Of a stretch of 8,058 nt of DNA, positions 1 to 6,377 are shown one piece after another. Under the pieces are notes generated by a model. It was given only the letters and a program-made list of their open reading frames with translations. It had not been told where the DNA came from and did not search any database. Position 1 is the first letter of the stretch. Every line of letters begins with the position of its first letter. Location: assembly GCA_023460875.1 (NCBI GenBank), contig JAEWOQ010000303.1, positions 1-8,058 of the forward strand, in the 5' to 3' direction. The stretch is from Pseudomonadota bacterium. Lineage in GTDB: Bacteria; Myxococcota_A; Polyangia; Polyangiales; Polyangiaceae. Both the position numbers and the translations under genes were made by a program.

Positions 1-138
1 GCGCCGGCTCCGACGGCTGCACCGACGGCCTCCGCGCCTGCTCCCGCAGCGCCCGCTCCGACGGCCGCTCCAGCTCCCGCAGCCCCGCCCACCGCGGCGC
101 CCACGCCCCCTCCGCCCGCTCCTCCCGCGGGGGAGTGA
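1..138 (+). CDS. C-terminal end of an Ala/Pro-rich protein (5' truncated by window)
   Basis: The reading frame is open from the first base and ends at TGA 136-138, giving the last 45 residues of a protein that starts outside the window. The visible part is almost entirely Ala, Pro and Thr, with APAP/TAAP-type repeats, a run of four prolines and a final PPAGE. This is a low-complexity extended tail with no recognisable domain, so the protein's function cannot be told. Such tails are common in myxobacterial kinases, secreted proteins and envelope proteins. The absence of stops and the clean end 31 bp before a well-formed downstream gene favour a real coding end. However, GC-rich low-complexity DNA stays open easily, so this is moderate support only. 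It may be co-transcribed with the DUF423 gene that follows. Confidence 0.55.
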   Translation, partial: APAPTAAPTASAPAPAAPAPTAAPAPAAPPTAAPTPPPPAPPAGE

Positions 139-157
139 TCCTGGGGGCGCTCTCCTC

Positions 158-161
158 AGGA
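158..161 (+). promoter_or_regulatory. Ribosome binding site for the DUF423 gene
   Basis: AGGA lies 8 bases before the GTG at 170. It supports the GTG start over other options and implies translation independent of the upstream Ala/Pro-rich gene. Confidence 0.5.
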
Positions 162-169
162 ACCCACTC

Positions 170-523
170 GTGTCACCCACCCGTCTCGCCGCCTTCTTCG
201 GGGCCACCGGGGTCCTCTGCGCCGCTTGGGGAGCCCACGGTCTCGAGGCTCACGCGGTGGCGGGAGGGCTCCGTTGGTGGGCGATCGGCGCGGCGCTCCA
301 GCTGGCCACCGCCCCTGCTCTGCTCGCGCTCGCGGGGCTGCCGTCGAGTCGCCCCCGCGCCGTCGCCGGGATCACCCTGAGCGTCGGCCTGATCGTGTTC
401 TGCGGCTCCCTCTATGCGATGGCCCTGGGCGCGCCCCGTTGGCTCGGCGCGGTGACGCCCCTCGGAGGCCTGAGCCTGTGCGTCGGCTGGATCGCCGTCG
501 CCTTCGCCCGCCCGAACCGCTAA
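170..523 (+). CDS. DUF423 family small integral membrane protein
   Basis: This is a 117-residue hydrophobic protein of the DUF423 (YgdD-like) family, of unknown biochemical role, predicted to sit in the inner membrane with about four helices. Family signatures seen are GAHGLE near residues 21-26 after a first helix, FCGSLYAMAL at about 77-86, and GAVTPLGGLSLCVGWI at about 93-108, which ends the last helix. The length is typical for the family. The start is GTG at 170, chosen because AGGA at 158-161 lies 8 bases upstream and the first helix begins right after it. The second helix lacks the Tyr/His pair many members carry there, having LQLATAPALL instead. It follows the Ala/Pro-rich gene by 31 bp on the same strand and ends only 7 bp from the end of convergent manA. 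Family assignment is confident; the function is unknown for the whole family. Confidence 0.9.
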   Translation: MSPTRLAAFFGATGVLCAAWGAHGLEAHAVAGGLRWWAIGAALQLATAPALLALAGLPSSRPRAVAGITLSVGLIVFCGSLYAMALGAPRWLGAVTPLGGLSLCVGWIAVAFARPNR

Positions 524-530
524 AGCCTCG

Positions 531-1760
531 TCACCCGACTCGGGCGCGCGCCAGGCTGCCCGGGCCCAAAATCTCGAAGGGGACGTCACTGGCTTCGCAG
601 AAGGCGGAGCCCCCCTGCTCCAGGGTGAGGCGCTCACCGTTCCGCCGCACTTGGGGCCTACCCTCGAGGCACAACAGGATCTCCGGCCCACACCCCCCGG
701 TGCTCCTCCCCTCTCCCTCGAGCTCGATCCGCGACAGGCAAAACTCGGACGCCGGCGTTGGATAGGTGATCTCACGTCCACCGCCCCACTCCGTCTCCTC
801 TCCCGAGGAGATCCGAGGCACGCACGGCTCGAAGGTGAGCACCCGCATCAGCTCCGCGAGATCCACGCGCTTCGGCGTGAGCCCTCCCCGCAACACGTTG
901 TCGCTGCTCGCCATGATCTCGAGCCCGACGCCGCCAAGATAGGAGTGGAGCTCACGGGCGGGGAGATAGATGGACTCGCCGGGGGACAGCTCGACGATGT
1001 TCAGCAGCAGCGCGGCGATGACCCCCGGATCCTCTGGATACAGGTCGGCGAGGCGCAGGGTCCAACGGGCTGCCCAGTACACCTGGGAGTCGTCCGGAGA
1101 GGCGATCTCTCGAGGCGTCCGCTGGAGCACCCCCTGAGCGCCCCGCACGAGCTCGAAGATGGTCGAGCGCCGCTCCTCGACGGGGATCTCGAACAGAGCG
1201 CGGAAGGTCCGCGCCAAACAGCCTGCGCCGTCCCCGTCGCGGAGCGCCACCAGCGGCCCCGCCGCCTCGTCGAGGCCGAAGGCCCGCACGAGCCGGAGGG
1301 TCTCTGCGGGCTCGCGGAAGCCGCAGAGCGCCCAGAACCGTGTCAGCGCGCAGAGGAGCTCGGGTTTGTGGTTGTCGTCGTGGTAGTTGCGCCGCGGATC
1401 GTCCGCCGCGAGGCCTGCTTCCCGTTCACGCGCGTACCCAGCGCGCGCCTGCTCCCGTGACGGATGTGCCTGGAGGCTGAGGGGGCGTTCTGCGGCGAGC
1501 ACCTTGAACAGGTACGGCAAGCGCCCCCCGAAGCGGGCTGCCACGCCAGCACCGAGATAACGCTCGGGCTCCGCCTCGATCCGCTCGAGCAGGCTCACGT
1601 CCTGCCCCACGAACCGGGAAGGCCCCTTGGGGTGGGCGCCCATCCAGAGCTCCGCCTGAGGCTCTTCCGTTGGGTTCGGCACACCGAGCAGCTCCGTGAG
1701 CGCGTCACGGGAGCCCCAGGCATAGGGCTGCAAGACATTTTCCAACTGGTGAAGGGTCAT
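531..1760 (-). CDS. manA: Mannose-6-phosphate isomerase, class I (zinc-dependent)
   Basis: The enzyme interconverts mannose 6-phosphate and fructose 6-phosphate in the cytoplasm. It feeds mannose into glycolysis or supplies mannose 6-phosphate for GDP-mannose and surface polysaccharides. The protein is 409 residues from the ATG at 1760. That start gives the family N-terminus (MTLHQLENVLQPYAWGS) and puts the zinc ligands Gln97, His99 (in SLQAHPS) and Glu134 (in NHKPE) at the same numbers as in E. coli ManA. The fourth ligand is His272 in ARELHSYLGG, and the catalytic Arg291 lies in DNVLRGGLTPKR. The C-terminal cupin part is complete. The frame extends 17 codons upstream to an ATG at 1811, which has a better Shine-Dalgarno-like AGGGGA 8 bases upstream, so the longer 426-residue form cannot be excluded. 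It converges on DUF423 with a 7-bp gap and no clear terminator. No other mannose gene is adjacent. Confidence 0.95.
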   Translation of the reverse strand: MTLHQLENVLQPYAWGSRDALTELLGVPNPTEEPQAELWMGAHPKGPSRFVGQDVSLLERIEAEPERYLGAGVAARFGGRLPYLFKVLAAERPLSLQAHPSREQARAGYAREREAGLAADDPRRNYHDDNHKPELLCALTRFWALCGFREPAETLRLVRAFGLDEAAGPLVALRDGDGAGCLARTFRALFEIPVEERRSTIFELVRGAQGVLQRTPREIASPDDSQVYWAARWTLRLADLYPEDPGVIAALLLNIVELSPGESIYLPARELHSYLGGVGLEIMASSDNVLRGGLTPKRVDLAELMRVLTFEPCVPRISSGEETEWGGGREITYPTPASEFCLSRIELEGEGRSTGGCGPEILLCLEGRPQVRRNGERLTLEQGGSAFCEASDVPFEILGPGSLARARVG

Positions 1761-1811
1761 GGCGCTCTTGACAAGGTAGCCGAGTTCCTCGTGGAACACA
1801 GCAACGGCCAT

Positions 1812-1826
1812 CAGGGGCGTCCCCTG
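1812..1826. promoter_or_regulatory. 15-bp inverted repeat next to the manA 5' end
   Basis: CAGGGG and CCCCTG form 6-bp arms around a CGT spacer, directly beside the upstream alternative manA ATG at 1811. Read on the minus strand, its AGGGGA also works as a Shine-Dalgarno-like sequence. The core resembles the larger palindrome at 1870-1885, so it may be a second half of the same operator arrangement. It could equally be chance in GC-rich DNA or an RNA hairpin covering a ribosome site. Confidence 0.3.
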
Positions 1827-1869
1827 CGTGTCCGCAAGACGACCCTCCTCGACGATGCTACGAGCGCGC

Positions 1870-1885
1870 GCTAGGGCGCCCTAGC
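1870..1885. promoter_or_regulatory. Perfect 16-bp palindrome, candidate operator between manA and the MFS gene
   Basis: GCTAGGGCGCCCTAGC is its own reverse complement over all 16 bases. It lies in the divergent intergenic region, about 110 bp upstream of each likely start codon (manA 1760, MFS 1995). It contains two CTAG tetranucleotides, a word usually under-represented in bacterial DNA. A dyad of this length without a spacer suits a dimeric repressor or activator. No regulator gene is in the window to pair with it, so the operator role is inferred. Confidence 0.45.
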
Positions 1886-1994
1886 TTCGGACTTCCGGCC
1901 GCGAGCCCGGCGCTTCACCCAGCGCCGCACACCCCCCGCCCTACGGGAGCTGGAGCACGGAGTCGACCGGCCGTTCAACGTCCGTACATCCATC

Positions 1995-3197
1995 ATGCCT
2001 CGCTCGATCGCCGTCCCCTTGGGTCTGTACTACGTCGCGAGCTTCGCGGCGTTCGGCTTCTATCTGCCGTACATGCCGGCGTGGCTGGAGGCGCGTGGCT
2101 TCGTGGGCCCCGCCATGAGCGCGCTGGCCATGCTCCTGCCGGCGATGGCGATCGTGATGCCGCCGGTATTCGGGATGGTCGCGGACGCCTTCGCCCTCCG
2201 CAGCGGCCTGTTGCGCGTCGCCTGCGCGGGAGCTGCGCTGGCGTTCGCGGTGCTGGCGCTCGCCGCGCATTACCTGTCGCCCCTCCCCTTTGCCGTCACG
2301 TTCGGTTGCTTCGCGCTGTTCGCTGCGTTCCGGGCCGCCATGAGCGGGCTGGCAGACGTCATCGCCCTCGAGAACGCCCGCCACTATGGACGCCTGCGCC
2401 TCTGGGGCTCCGTGGGGTTCCTCGGCTCCGCGTGGTTGGGAGGTCACCTCGTCGATCCGCGAGACCCGGTGCTGCTCCCCGCGTGCGTCGCCGGAGGCCT
2501 CATCGTCTCCTTCTTCGTAGCCCGTTTGCTCCCGAAGAGCTCCGCCCTGCCCCCGCGCCCCGCCCCCGCCGAGGCGCGCCACCTCCTCGCCGCGACGAGC
2601 TATCGTTGGCTGCTCCTCGTCATCTTCCTCGCGATCGGCGCGCACAGCGCCTACGACCTCTGCGTCACCCTGCGCTTCCAAGCCCTGGGCGCGTCGGGTG
2701 GCTTCATCGGCACCGCGTGGGCGCTCGGCACCGCCGCAGAGATCGTCCTCATGGCGCTCCTCGCCCCCCACATCCAGCGCTTCGGCGCGGCGCGCCTCGT
2801 CGTGCTCGCGGCGGCCGGAGGGATCTTGCGCTGGACTCTGCTCGCGAGCGTGACCTCCCTCCCCCTCCTGATGCTCCTGCAGCCACTCCACGCCCTGTCC
2901 TTCGGGCTGCTGTGGGTGAGCGCGCTGGCGGTGTTGAAGGAACGAGCCGCCGGCAGCGGCCTGGCCACCGCGCAAGGGCTGTTCTCGGCCAGCATGGCCA
3001 CGGGAGCCACCTTGGGCATGTCCGTGTGGGGTCCGGTCTATGCGGCGGGGGGCGGCGAGGCCGTCTTCGGAGGGGCCGCCGTCGTCGCTGGCGGGGCTAC
3101 GGTCGCCGCGCTCCTCTTGCTGCGCTCGCTCCGAGTCCGCGGCCCTCTCGACGTCGCCGACGCCACTGGCCCCGATGGAGCAGCCGCTCGGAGCTGA
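1995..3197 (+). CDS. MFS permease, HcaT-like (PPP group / MFS_1-like)
   Basis: This is a 400-residue major facilitator protein, inner membrane, with about 12 hydrophobic helices in two halves separated by a basic/Pro-rich loop around residues 180-195. Features are a first helix at about 7-27 running into YLPYMPAWL, a motif-A-like cytoplasmic loop GMVADAFALRS (60-70), YGRLRLWGSVGFLG (131-144) which is typical of the HcaT/nucleoside-H+-symporter-like group, and LQPLHALSFGLLWVSA (295-310) in the second half. Members import aromatic acids, nucleosides or other small organics by proton symport; the substrate here cannot be read from sequence. The length is normal. The ATG at 1995 has no Shine-Dalgarno sequence; a weak TCGACC/TACATC promoter-like pair at 1963-1990 would give a nearly leaderless transcript. 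It diverges from manA and is followed after 86 bp by the lipoprotein gene on the same strand. Confidence 0.88.
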   Translation: MPRSIAVPLGLYYVASFAAFGFYLPYMPAWLEARGFVGPAMSALAMLLPAMAIVMPPVFGMVADAFALRSGLLRVACAGAALAFAVLALAAHYLSPLPFAVTFGCFALFAAFRAAMSGLADVIALENARHYGRLRLWGSVGFLGSAWLGGHLVDPRDPVLLPACVAGGLIVSFFVARLLPKSSALPPRPAPAEARHLLAATSYRWLLLVIFLAIGAHSAYDLCVTLRFQALGASGGFIGTAWALGTAAEIVLMALLAPHIQRFGAARLVVLAAAGGILRWTLLASVTSLPLLMLLQPLHALSFGLLWVSALAVLKERAAGSGLATAQGLFSASMATGATLGMSVWGPVYAAGGGEAVFGGAAVVAGGATVAALLLLRSLRVRGPLDVADATGPDGAAARS

Positions 3198-3269
3198 CGA
3201 CCGGCCTCTCATCGAGACGAGCGGACACCGGCCTCCAGCGACTACCCTCCCCGGCCGCTGGTGCACCGG

Positions 3270-3277
3270 AGGGAGGT
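3270..3277 (+). promoter_or_regulatory. Strong ribosome binding site for the MliC-like lipoprotein gene
   Basis: AGGGAGGT contains the full GGAGG core at 3272-3276, seven bases before the ATG at 3284. This fixes the lipoprotein start even though the frame is open far upstream. Confidence 0.75.
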
Positions 3278-3283
3278 AGACGA

Positions 3284-3715
3284 ATGAAACACATCAGCTG
3301 GATGGGGGTGCTGGCGTTCGGGCTCTGCGTGTCGGCCTGCAGCCGCGATCCAGAGCCCCGCACACCCCCGGCGCAGAGCCGCAGCACGGGAGCGCAGGTC
3401 GGCGCGGAGGTCGGCGGCGCCCTCGATGACGCTGCCCAGACCACCGAGGAGGCGACACGGGATGCCGCGGAGAAGGCCGGGCTGGACCAGCGCCAGCGCT
3501 ATCGGTGCGCGACCGGAGAAGAGTTCACTGTGGAGTTCAAGAACGACGGCAACGCCGCCCTCATCGAGCTGGGTGATCGGGAGTACTGGCTCGACCTGGA
3601 GGAGGGGACCGGGCGCTACAGCTCCCGCTGGGGGCGCTTCTGGACCGTGAACGAGGAGATCGCGAGCCTCGAGCTCGCGGCTGCGCCGCCGATGCGCAAC
3701 TGCCAGCGACAGTAG
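3284..3715 (+). CDS. Small lipoprotein with MliC-like (C-type lysozyme inhibitor) domain
   Basis: This is a 143-residue predicted lipoprotein. It has a short lysine-start signal peptide and lipobox VSAC with the lipidated cysteine at residue 19. An Ala/Glu/Asp-rich linker (about 24-68) follows, then a small beta domain at about 70-140. That domain matches the MliC/PliC family: YRC at 73-75, FTVEFKNDGNAALIEL at 81-96, RYSSRWGRFW at 111-120, and a closing Cys140 that would pair with Cys75. Family members sit in the periplasm or outer membrane and block C-type lysozyme. The Ser and Lys that enter the lysozyme active site in studied MliC proteins appear replaced here, by Gly108 (or Thr109) and Val122 in my hand alignment, so inhibition is uncertain. 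The start is fixed by GGAGG seven bases upstream. It lies 86 bp after the MFS gene and converges on the OmpA gene with a 29-bp gap. Confidence 0.8.
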   Translation: MKHISWMGVLAFGLCVSACSRDPEPRTPPAQSRSTGAQVGAEVGGALDDAAQTTEEATRDAAEKAGLDQRQRYRCATGEEFTVEFKNDGNAALIELGDREYWLDLEEGTGRYSSRWGRFWTVNEEIASLELAAAPPMRNCQRQ

Positions 3716-3744
3716 CGTACCGGCGCCACGACCTCAGCGGCCCC

Positions 3745-5811
3745 TCAGTCGACCTTCGGCGGCAGCACCCCTTGGGCGCTCGCCGCGTCGCAACCTCGCG
3801 GCACGTTCGTGGGCCCGTCGGAGGTCTTGACCACCTTGAACTCCACGCGCCGGTTCTTCTCCCAGGCGTTGGGGTTCGAGGCTGCGTCGAGGGGGCAGTA
3901 TTCGCCGTAGCCCTGAGACACGAGCCGCCTGCCATCGATCCCACGGGCCACGAGGGCGTTGCGCACGGACGCCGCGCGCTCCTGGGTGAGCCGCAGGTTC
4001 ATGGCGTCGGAGCCGCGCTCGTCGGCGTGCCCTGCGATCTCCAGCGCCTCGAACTCCGGGTGCCCCTTCAGGGTCGCCGCCACCGCCTCGACGATCGGCA
4101 CCGACTCCGGGAGGATCTGCGCGCTGGCCGTAGCGAACTGGATCTTGTCGAGGATCACGATGTCGTTCCCCTCGATGACGACCCGCCCCTTGTCGGGACA
4201 TCCGTCCTCATCCTCGAAGCCATTGTAGGTCTCCGGGTCGTTCGGGCACTGGTCCTCGGTGTCGGGGATGCCGTCCCGATCGTTGTCGGGATCCGGACAA
4301 CCGTCCTCGTCCTCGAAGCCGTCGAAGTCCTCGGGCTGATCGGGGCACGCATCGTCGACGTCGAGGATGCCGTCACCGTCGTTGTCGGGATCGGGGCAGC
4401 CGTCCTCGTCCTGGAACCCGTCGAAGTCCTCGGGCTCGTCGGGGCACTTGTCCAGATCGTCGGGGATGCCGTCGCCGTCCCGGTCCTTCTTCTTGTCGCC
4501 CTCGGGACACCCGTCATGATCTTCGTCGCCGTCGAAGTCCTCGGGGACGTTCGGGCAACGGTCGTCGACGTCAGGGATGCCATCGCCGTCGTTGTCGGGA
4601 TCGGGGCAGCCGTCGGAGTCCTCGAAGCCGTCGAAGTCCTCCGGATCGTCCGGGCAGGCGTCCCTGTCATCCGGGATCCCGTCGCCGTCCCGATCACCCA
4701 CGGAGGGCTCGAACACGAAGCCGAGCACGACCCGCGTGTCCGCGGCCTCGAAGCCCGTGGAGAACGCGCGCCCACCTGCGCCGAGCATCAGGTAGCTGTT
4801 GCGCTCCACGAACAGCTTGAGCCCCCCGAGGAACTCGTTGCTGAACTTCTGCTCGCGCGCCGTATCGTCCGAGAGCAGGTAGCTCCCGTAGCTCTCCGCC
4901 ACGACGTCGAGGGTGGGGGTCACGCGGTAGGAGAGACCCACGCCATAGGTCGCGAGGTCACCGTAGGTGAGCACCCCCTCCGCGAGCTGCGGTTGCCCGG
5001 TGTTGTCGAGCCCGAAGCGCGGGTTGTTCCCAGTGTGTCCCCGATAGCCCGCGTCGACCGCGACGCGGAAGCGCCCCGTCGAGCCGAAGCGGTTCTCTAC
5101 CACCAGGCGGGGCCAGTACCAGAACCCCGGATCCGCCGCGAGGTCTCGCGGGGCACCCGCGATCGGGACCCCTGCTTGAGCCACCACGGCGACGCCGATG
5201 GTCTCCTGGACGCGCGTCAGGCGCAGCTTCAGGTGCGGGACGATGGTCGCGATCTTCTGGGCGTCGAGCTGGCCCGAGTTGTAGAGCCCCTGGGAGTCGT
5301 CACCGATTTGATAGGCGCGCTCGCCGGCCATGATGACCACCGGCACGCTGATGCCGACCGTCGCCATGTTCGCGATGCCGTAGCTGAAGCCCAGCGTCCC
5401 CTGGAAGGAGTTCTGGATGAGCGCGTCGGTGCCCGTCATGCCCGCGGGCTGACAGGTGGGGGTCGCGCAAGGCTCACCGGTGGCCGGATCGATGGCATCC
5501 CCGTCCACGCGGGTGCGCATCAGCCGGTGCCCCCAGTCGAGCACCAAACCAAAGCTCACGTCGTTGGTGCCCAGGATGTCCGTGCCGTTGACGTAGAAAA
5601 ACCCCTTCGAGTCCACCGCCGGGCGGAACAGGTGGGTATCCATTCCGTCACCGTTGGAGCCAGGGACTCGCTCCGTCTCCTGCGCCTGAACGGTGCCGCT
5701 CAGCAGCAGCCCGCCCAACGCGAGGAGCGCTGCCCATCCACGCCGCGCTCCCAGCCGACCCCAGCGCCCGAGGCCGCTGACTTCACGAGCCTCAACCGAC
5801 GACGACTTCAC
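3745..5811 (-). CDS. OmpA-family outer-membrane protein with type-3 (TSP3) calcium-binding repeats
   Basis: This is a 688-residue envelope protein. A signal peptide ends near residue 43 (SGTVQA before QE) after an RRGW-led hydrophobic stretch. A beta-barrel-like region spans about 44-370, with alternating aromatic strands such as GFWYWPRLVVENRFG. Residues 373-541 hold five repeats of DxDGDGIPDxxDxCPxxPEDFDGFxDxDGCPDP, a calcium-binding thrombospondin type-3 pattern. An OmpA C-terminal peptidoglycan-binding domain spans about 545-660, with Asp597 in GHADERG and Arg612 in QERAASV as the usual diaminopimelate contacts and NRRVEF at 653-658. A 25-residue tail with Cys674 follows. It likely forms a porin or structural protein tying the outer membrane to the cell wall. 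I chose GTG at 5811, with GGGAG nine bases upstream; TTG codons at 5829 and 5877 are in-frame alternatives. It converges on the MliC-like gene with 29 bp between stops. Confidence 0.9.
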   Translation of the reverse strand: MKSSSVEAREVSGLGRWGRLGARRGWAALLALGGLLLSGTVQAQETERVPGSNGDGMDTHLFRPAVDSKGFFYVNGTDILGTNDVSFGLVLDWGHRLMRTRVDGDAIDPATGEPCATPTCQPAGMTGTDALIQNSFQGTLGFSYGIANMATVGISVPVVIMAGERAYQIGDDSQGLYNSGQLDAQKIATIVPHLKLRLTRVQETIGVAVVAQAGVPIAGAPRDLAADPGFWYWPRLVVENRFGSTGRFRVAVDAGYRGHTGNNPRFGLDNTGQPQLAEGVLTYGDLATYGVGLSYRVTPTLDVVAESYGSYLLSDDTAREQKFSNEFLGGLKLFVERNSYLMLGAGGRAFSTGFEAADTRVVLGFVFEPSVGDRDGDGIPDDRDACPDDPEDFDGFEDSDGCPDPDNDGDGIPDVDDRCPNVPEDFDGDEDHDGCPEGDKKKDRDGDGIPDDLDKCPDEPEDFDGFQDEDGCPDPDNDGDGILDVDDACPDQPEDFDGFEDEDGCPDPDNDRDGIPDTEDQCPNDPETYNGFEDEDGCPDKGRVVIEGNDIVILDKIQFATASAQILPESVPIVEAVAATLKGHPEFEALEIAGHADERGSDAMNLRLTQERAASVRNALVARGIDGRRLVSQGYGEYCPLDAASNPNAWEKNRRVEFKVVKTSDGPTNVPRGCDAASAQGVLPPKVD
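4189..4695 (-). repeat. Five tandem ~99-bp repeats encoding TSP3 calcium-binding units
   Basis: Within the OmpA-family gene, five consecutive units of 33 residues (99 bp) repeat at DNA and protein level; the second unit is 37 residues because of an inserted EGDKKK segment. Units share DGDGIPD, a CP pair, PEDFDGF and DGCPD, with two cysteines each. Units one, three and four are nearly identical. Unit five is the most diverged, with DRDGIPD and PETYNGF. The high DNA identity suggests expansion by duplication and makes the stretch a site for copy-number change. Confidence 0.9.
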
Positions 5812-6336
5812 CGCAGCACTCTCCCACAAGTCCGCTGAGGCCCAGCCCCAGTTTGTAAATGTACCGCAGAACTCCAAGGGGCCGCCGCAACGCCCAGCGA
5901 CGACGAATGACCGGAGATCACGCGCTGCGACGGTTACATGGGCGGATCTCCTCTGTCAATCACGCATCCCCGTGGCGCGCGCTCGGAGCGGGCGCTCTCC
6001 GGACCAGGCCGCGCAGCCTTGCCGCGTGCCCGCGCGCGCAAGGCCAATCCCGAACACCCCCGAGTCATGACCCCAGCCCTCGGAGCCCGCCTCCCACCTC
6101 CACCGACCTCCCCTCCGCCGACTCTGAAGCACGAACGGCTTCAACCACTGCCCATCGGCTCCAGAGCACCACCGAGGCGGCTCGGAAGCGCTGCCTACAC
6201 GTTCGCGGGCGGTGAGCCACAGTTTTCGGAGAGGTCGACGTCGTAAGGCGTTCGTCCACTCATCCGCACACGGCGCACCCTCGTGGACCGCACTGTGAGG
6301 TCTTTCTCCCGTCGCGAGCGATGCGCCGTCGCTCCC

Positions 6337-6349
6337 ACTTTGCTAAAGT
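6337..6349 (+). promoter_or_regulatory. Small palindrome overlapping an extended -10-like sequence
   Basis: ACTTTGCTAAAGT has 5-bp arms around a GCT spacer. On the plus strand it contains TGCTAAAGT, which resembles an extended -10 element (TG, one base, then four of six matches to TATAAT). There is no clear -35 element. It lies 150 bp upstream of the GYF gene start and is one of the few AT-rich spots there. The promoter role is a guess. Confidence 0.2.
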
Positions 6350-6363
6350 CGCTTCCACTAGCG

Positions 6364-6377
6364 GTTCGCACGCGAAC
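6364..6377. promoter_or_regulatory. 14-bp inverted repeat upstream of the GYF gene, candidate operator
   Basis: GTTCGC and GCGAAC form perfect 6-bp arms with a two-base AC spacer, just downstream of the possible -10 element at 6344-6349. That position would suit repression of the GYF gene. The half-site recurs as CGGTTCGAC at 6439-6447 and 6481-6489. No cognate regulator is in the window. Confidence 0.25.

Noticed and set aside
1..138. Ala/Pro repeats at the left edge as a DNA repeat or CRISPR-like array
   Set aside because: The pattern is codon-level Ala/Pro/Thr low complexity without conserved repeat/spacer spacing.
3200..3261. Direct repeat ACCGGCCTC (3200-3208, 3227-3235) and CCAGCG/CGCTGG inverted repeat after the MFS gene
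   Set aside because: Short arms, a 15-base loop and no T-run; within chance for GC-rich DNA, so not called a terminator or attachment site.
1941..3266. A 441-codon open frame on the minus strand opposite the MFS gene
   Set aside because: The translation is Arg/Gly/Glu/Gln-rich with no domain, while the opposite strand encodes a clear 12-helix permease; it is a shadow caused by high GC.
2081..3283. Upstream in-frame extension of the lipoprotein frame inside the MFS gene
   Set aside because: The upstream part is Arg/Pro/Gly noise; the ATG at 3284 has a GGAGG site and is followed at once by a signal peptide with a lipobox.
3772..5838. A 688-codon open frame on the plus strand opposite the OmpA-family gene
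   Set aside because: It exists because the opposite strand is a real repeat-rich gene; its own translation has periodic Val/Gly/Ala runs but no family match.
5693..6246. Several small plus-strand frames in the OmpA/GYF intergenic region
   Set aside because: They overlap each other and the OmpA 5' end, have no ribosome sites and read as Arg/Pro/Ser-rich noise.
6364..6377. GTTCGC-AC-GCGAAC as a LexA/SOS box
   Set aside because: The half-sites face the opposite way to the CGAAC-N4-GTTCG box of Gram-positive bacteria, and the spacing does not fit the GTTC-N7-GTTC type; no SOS gene is adjacent.
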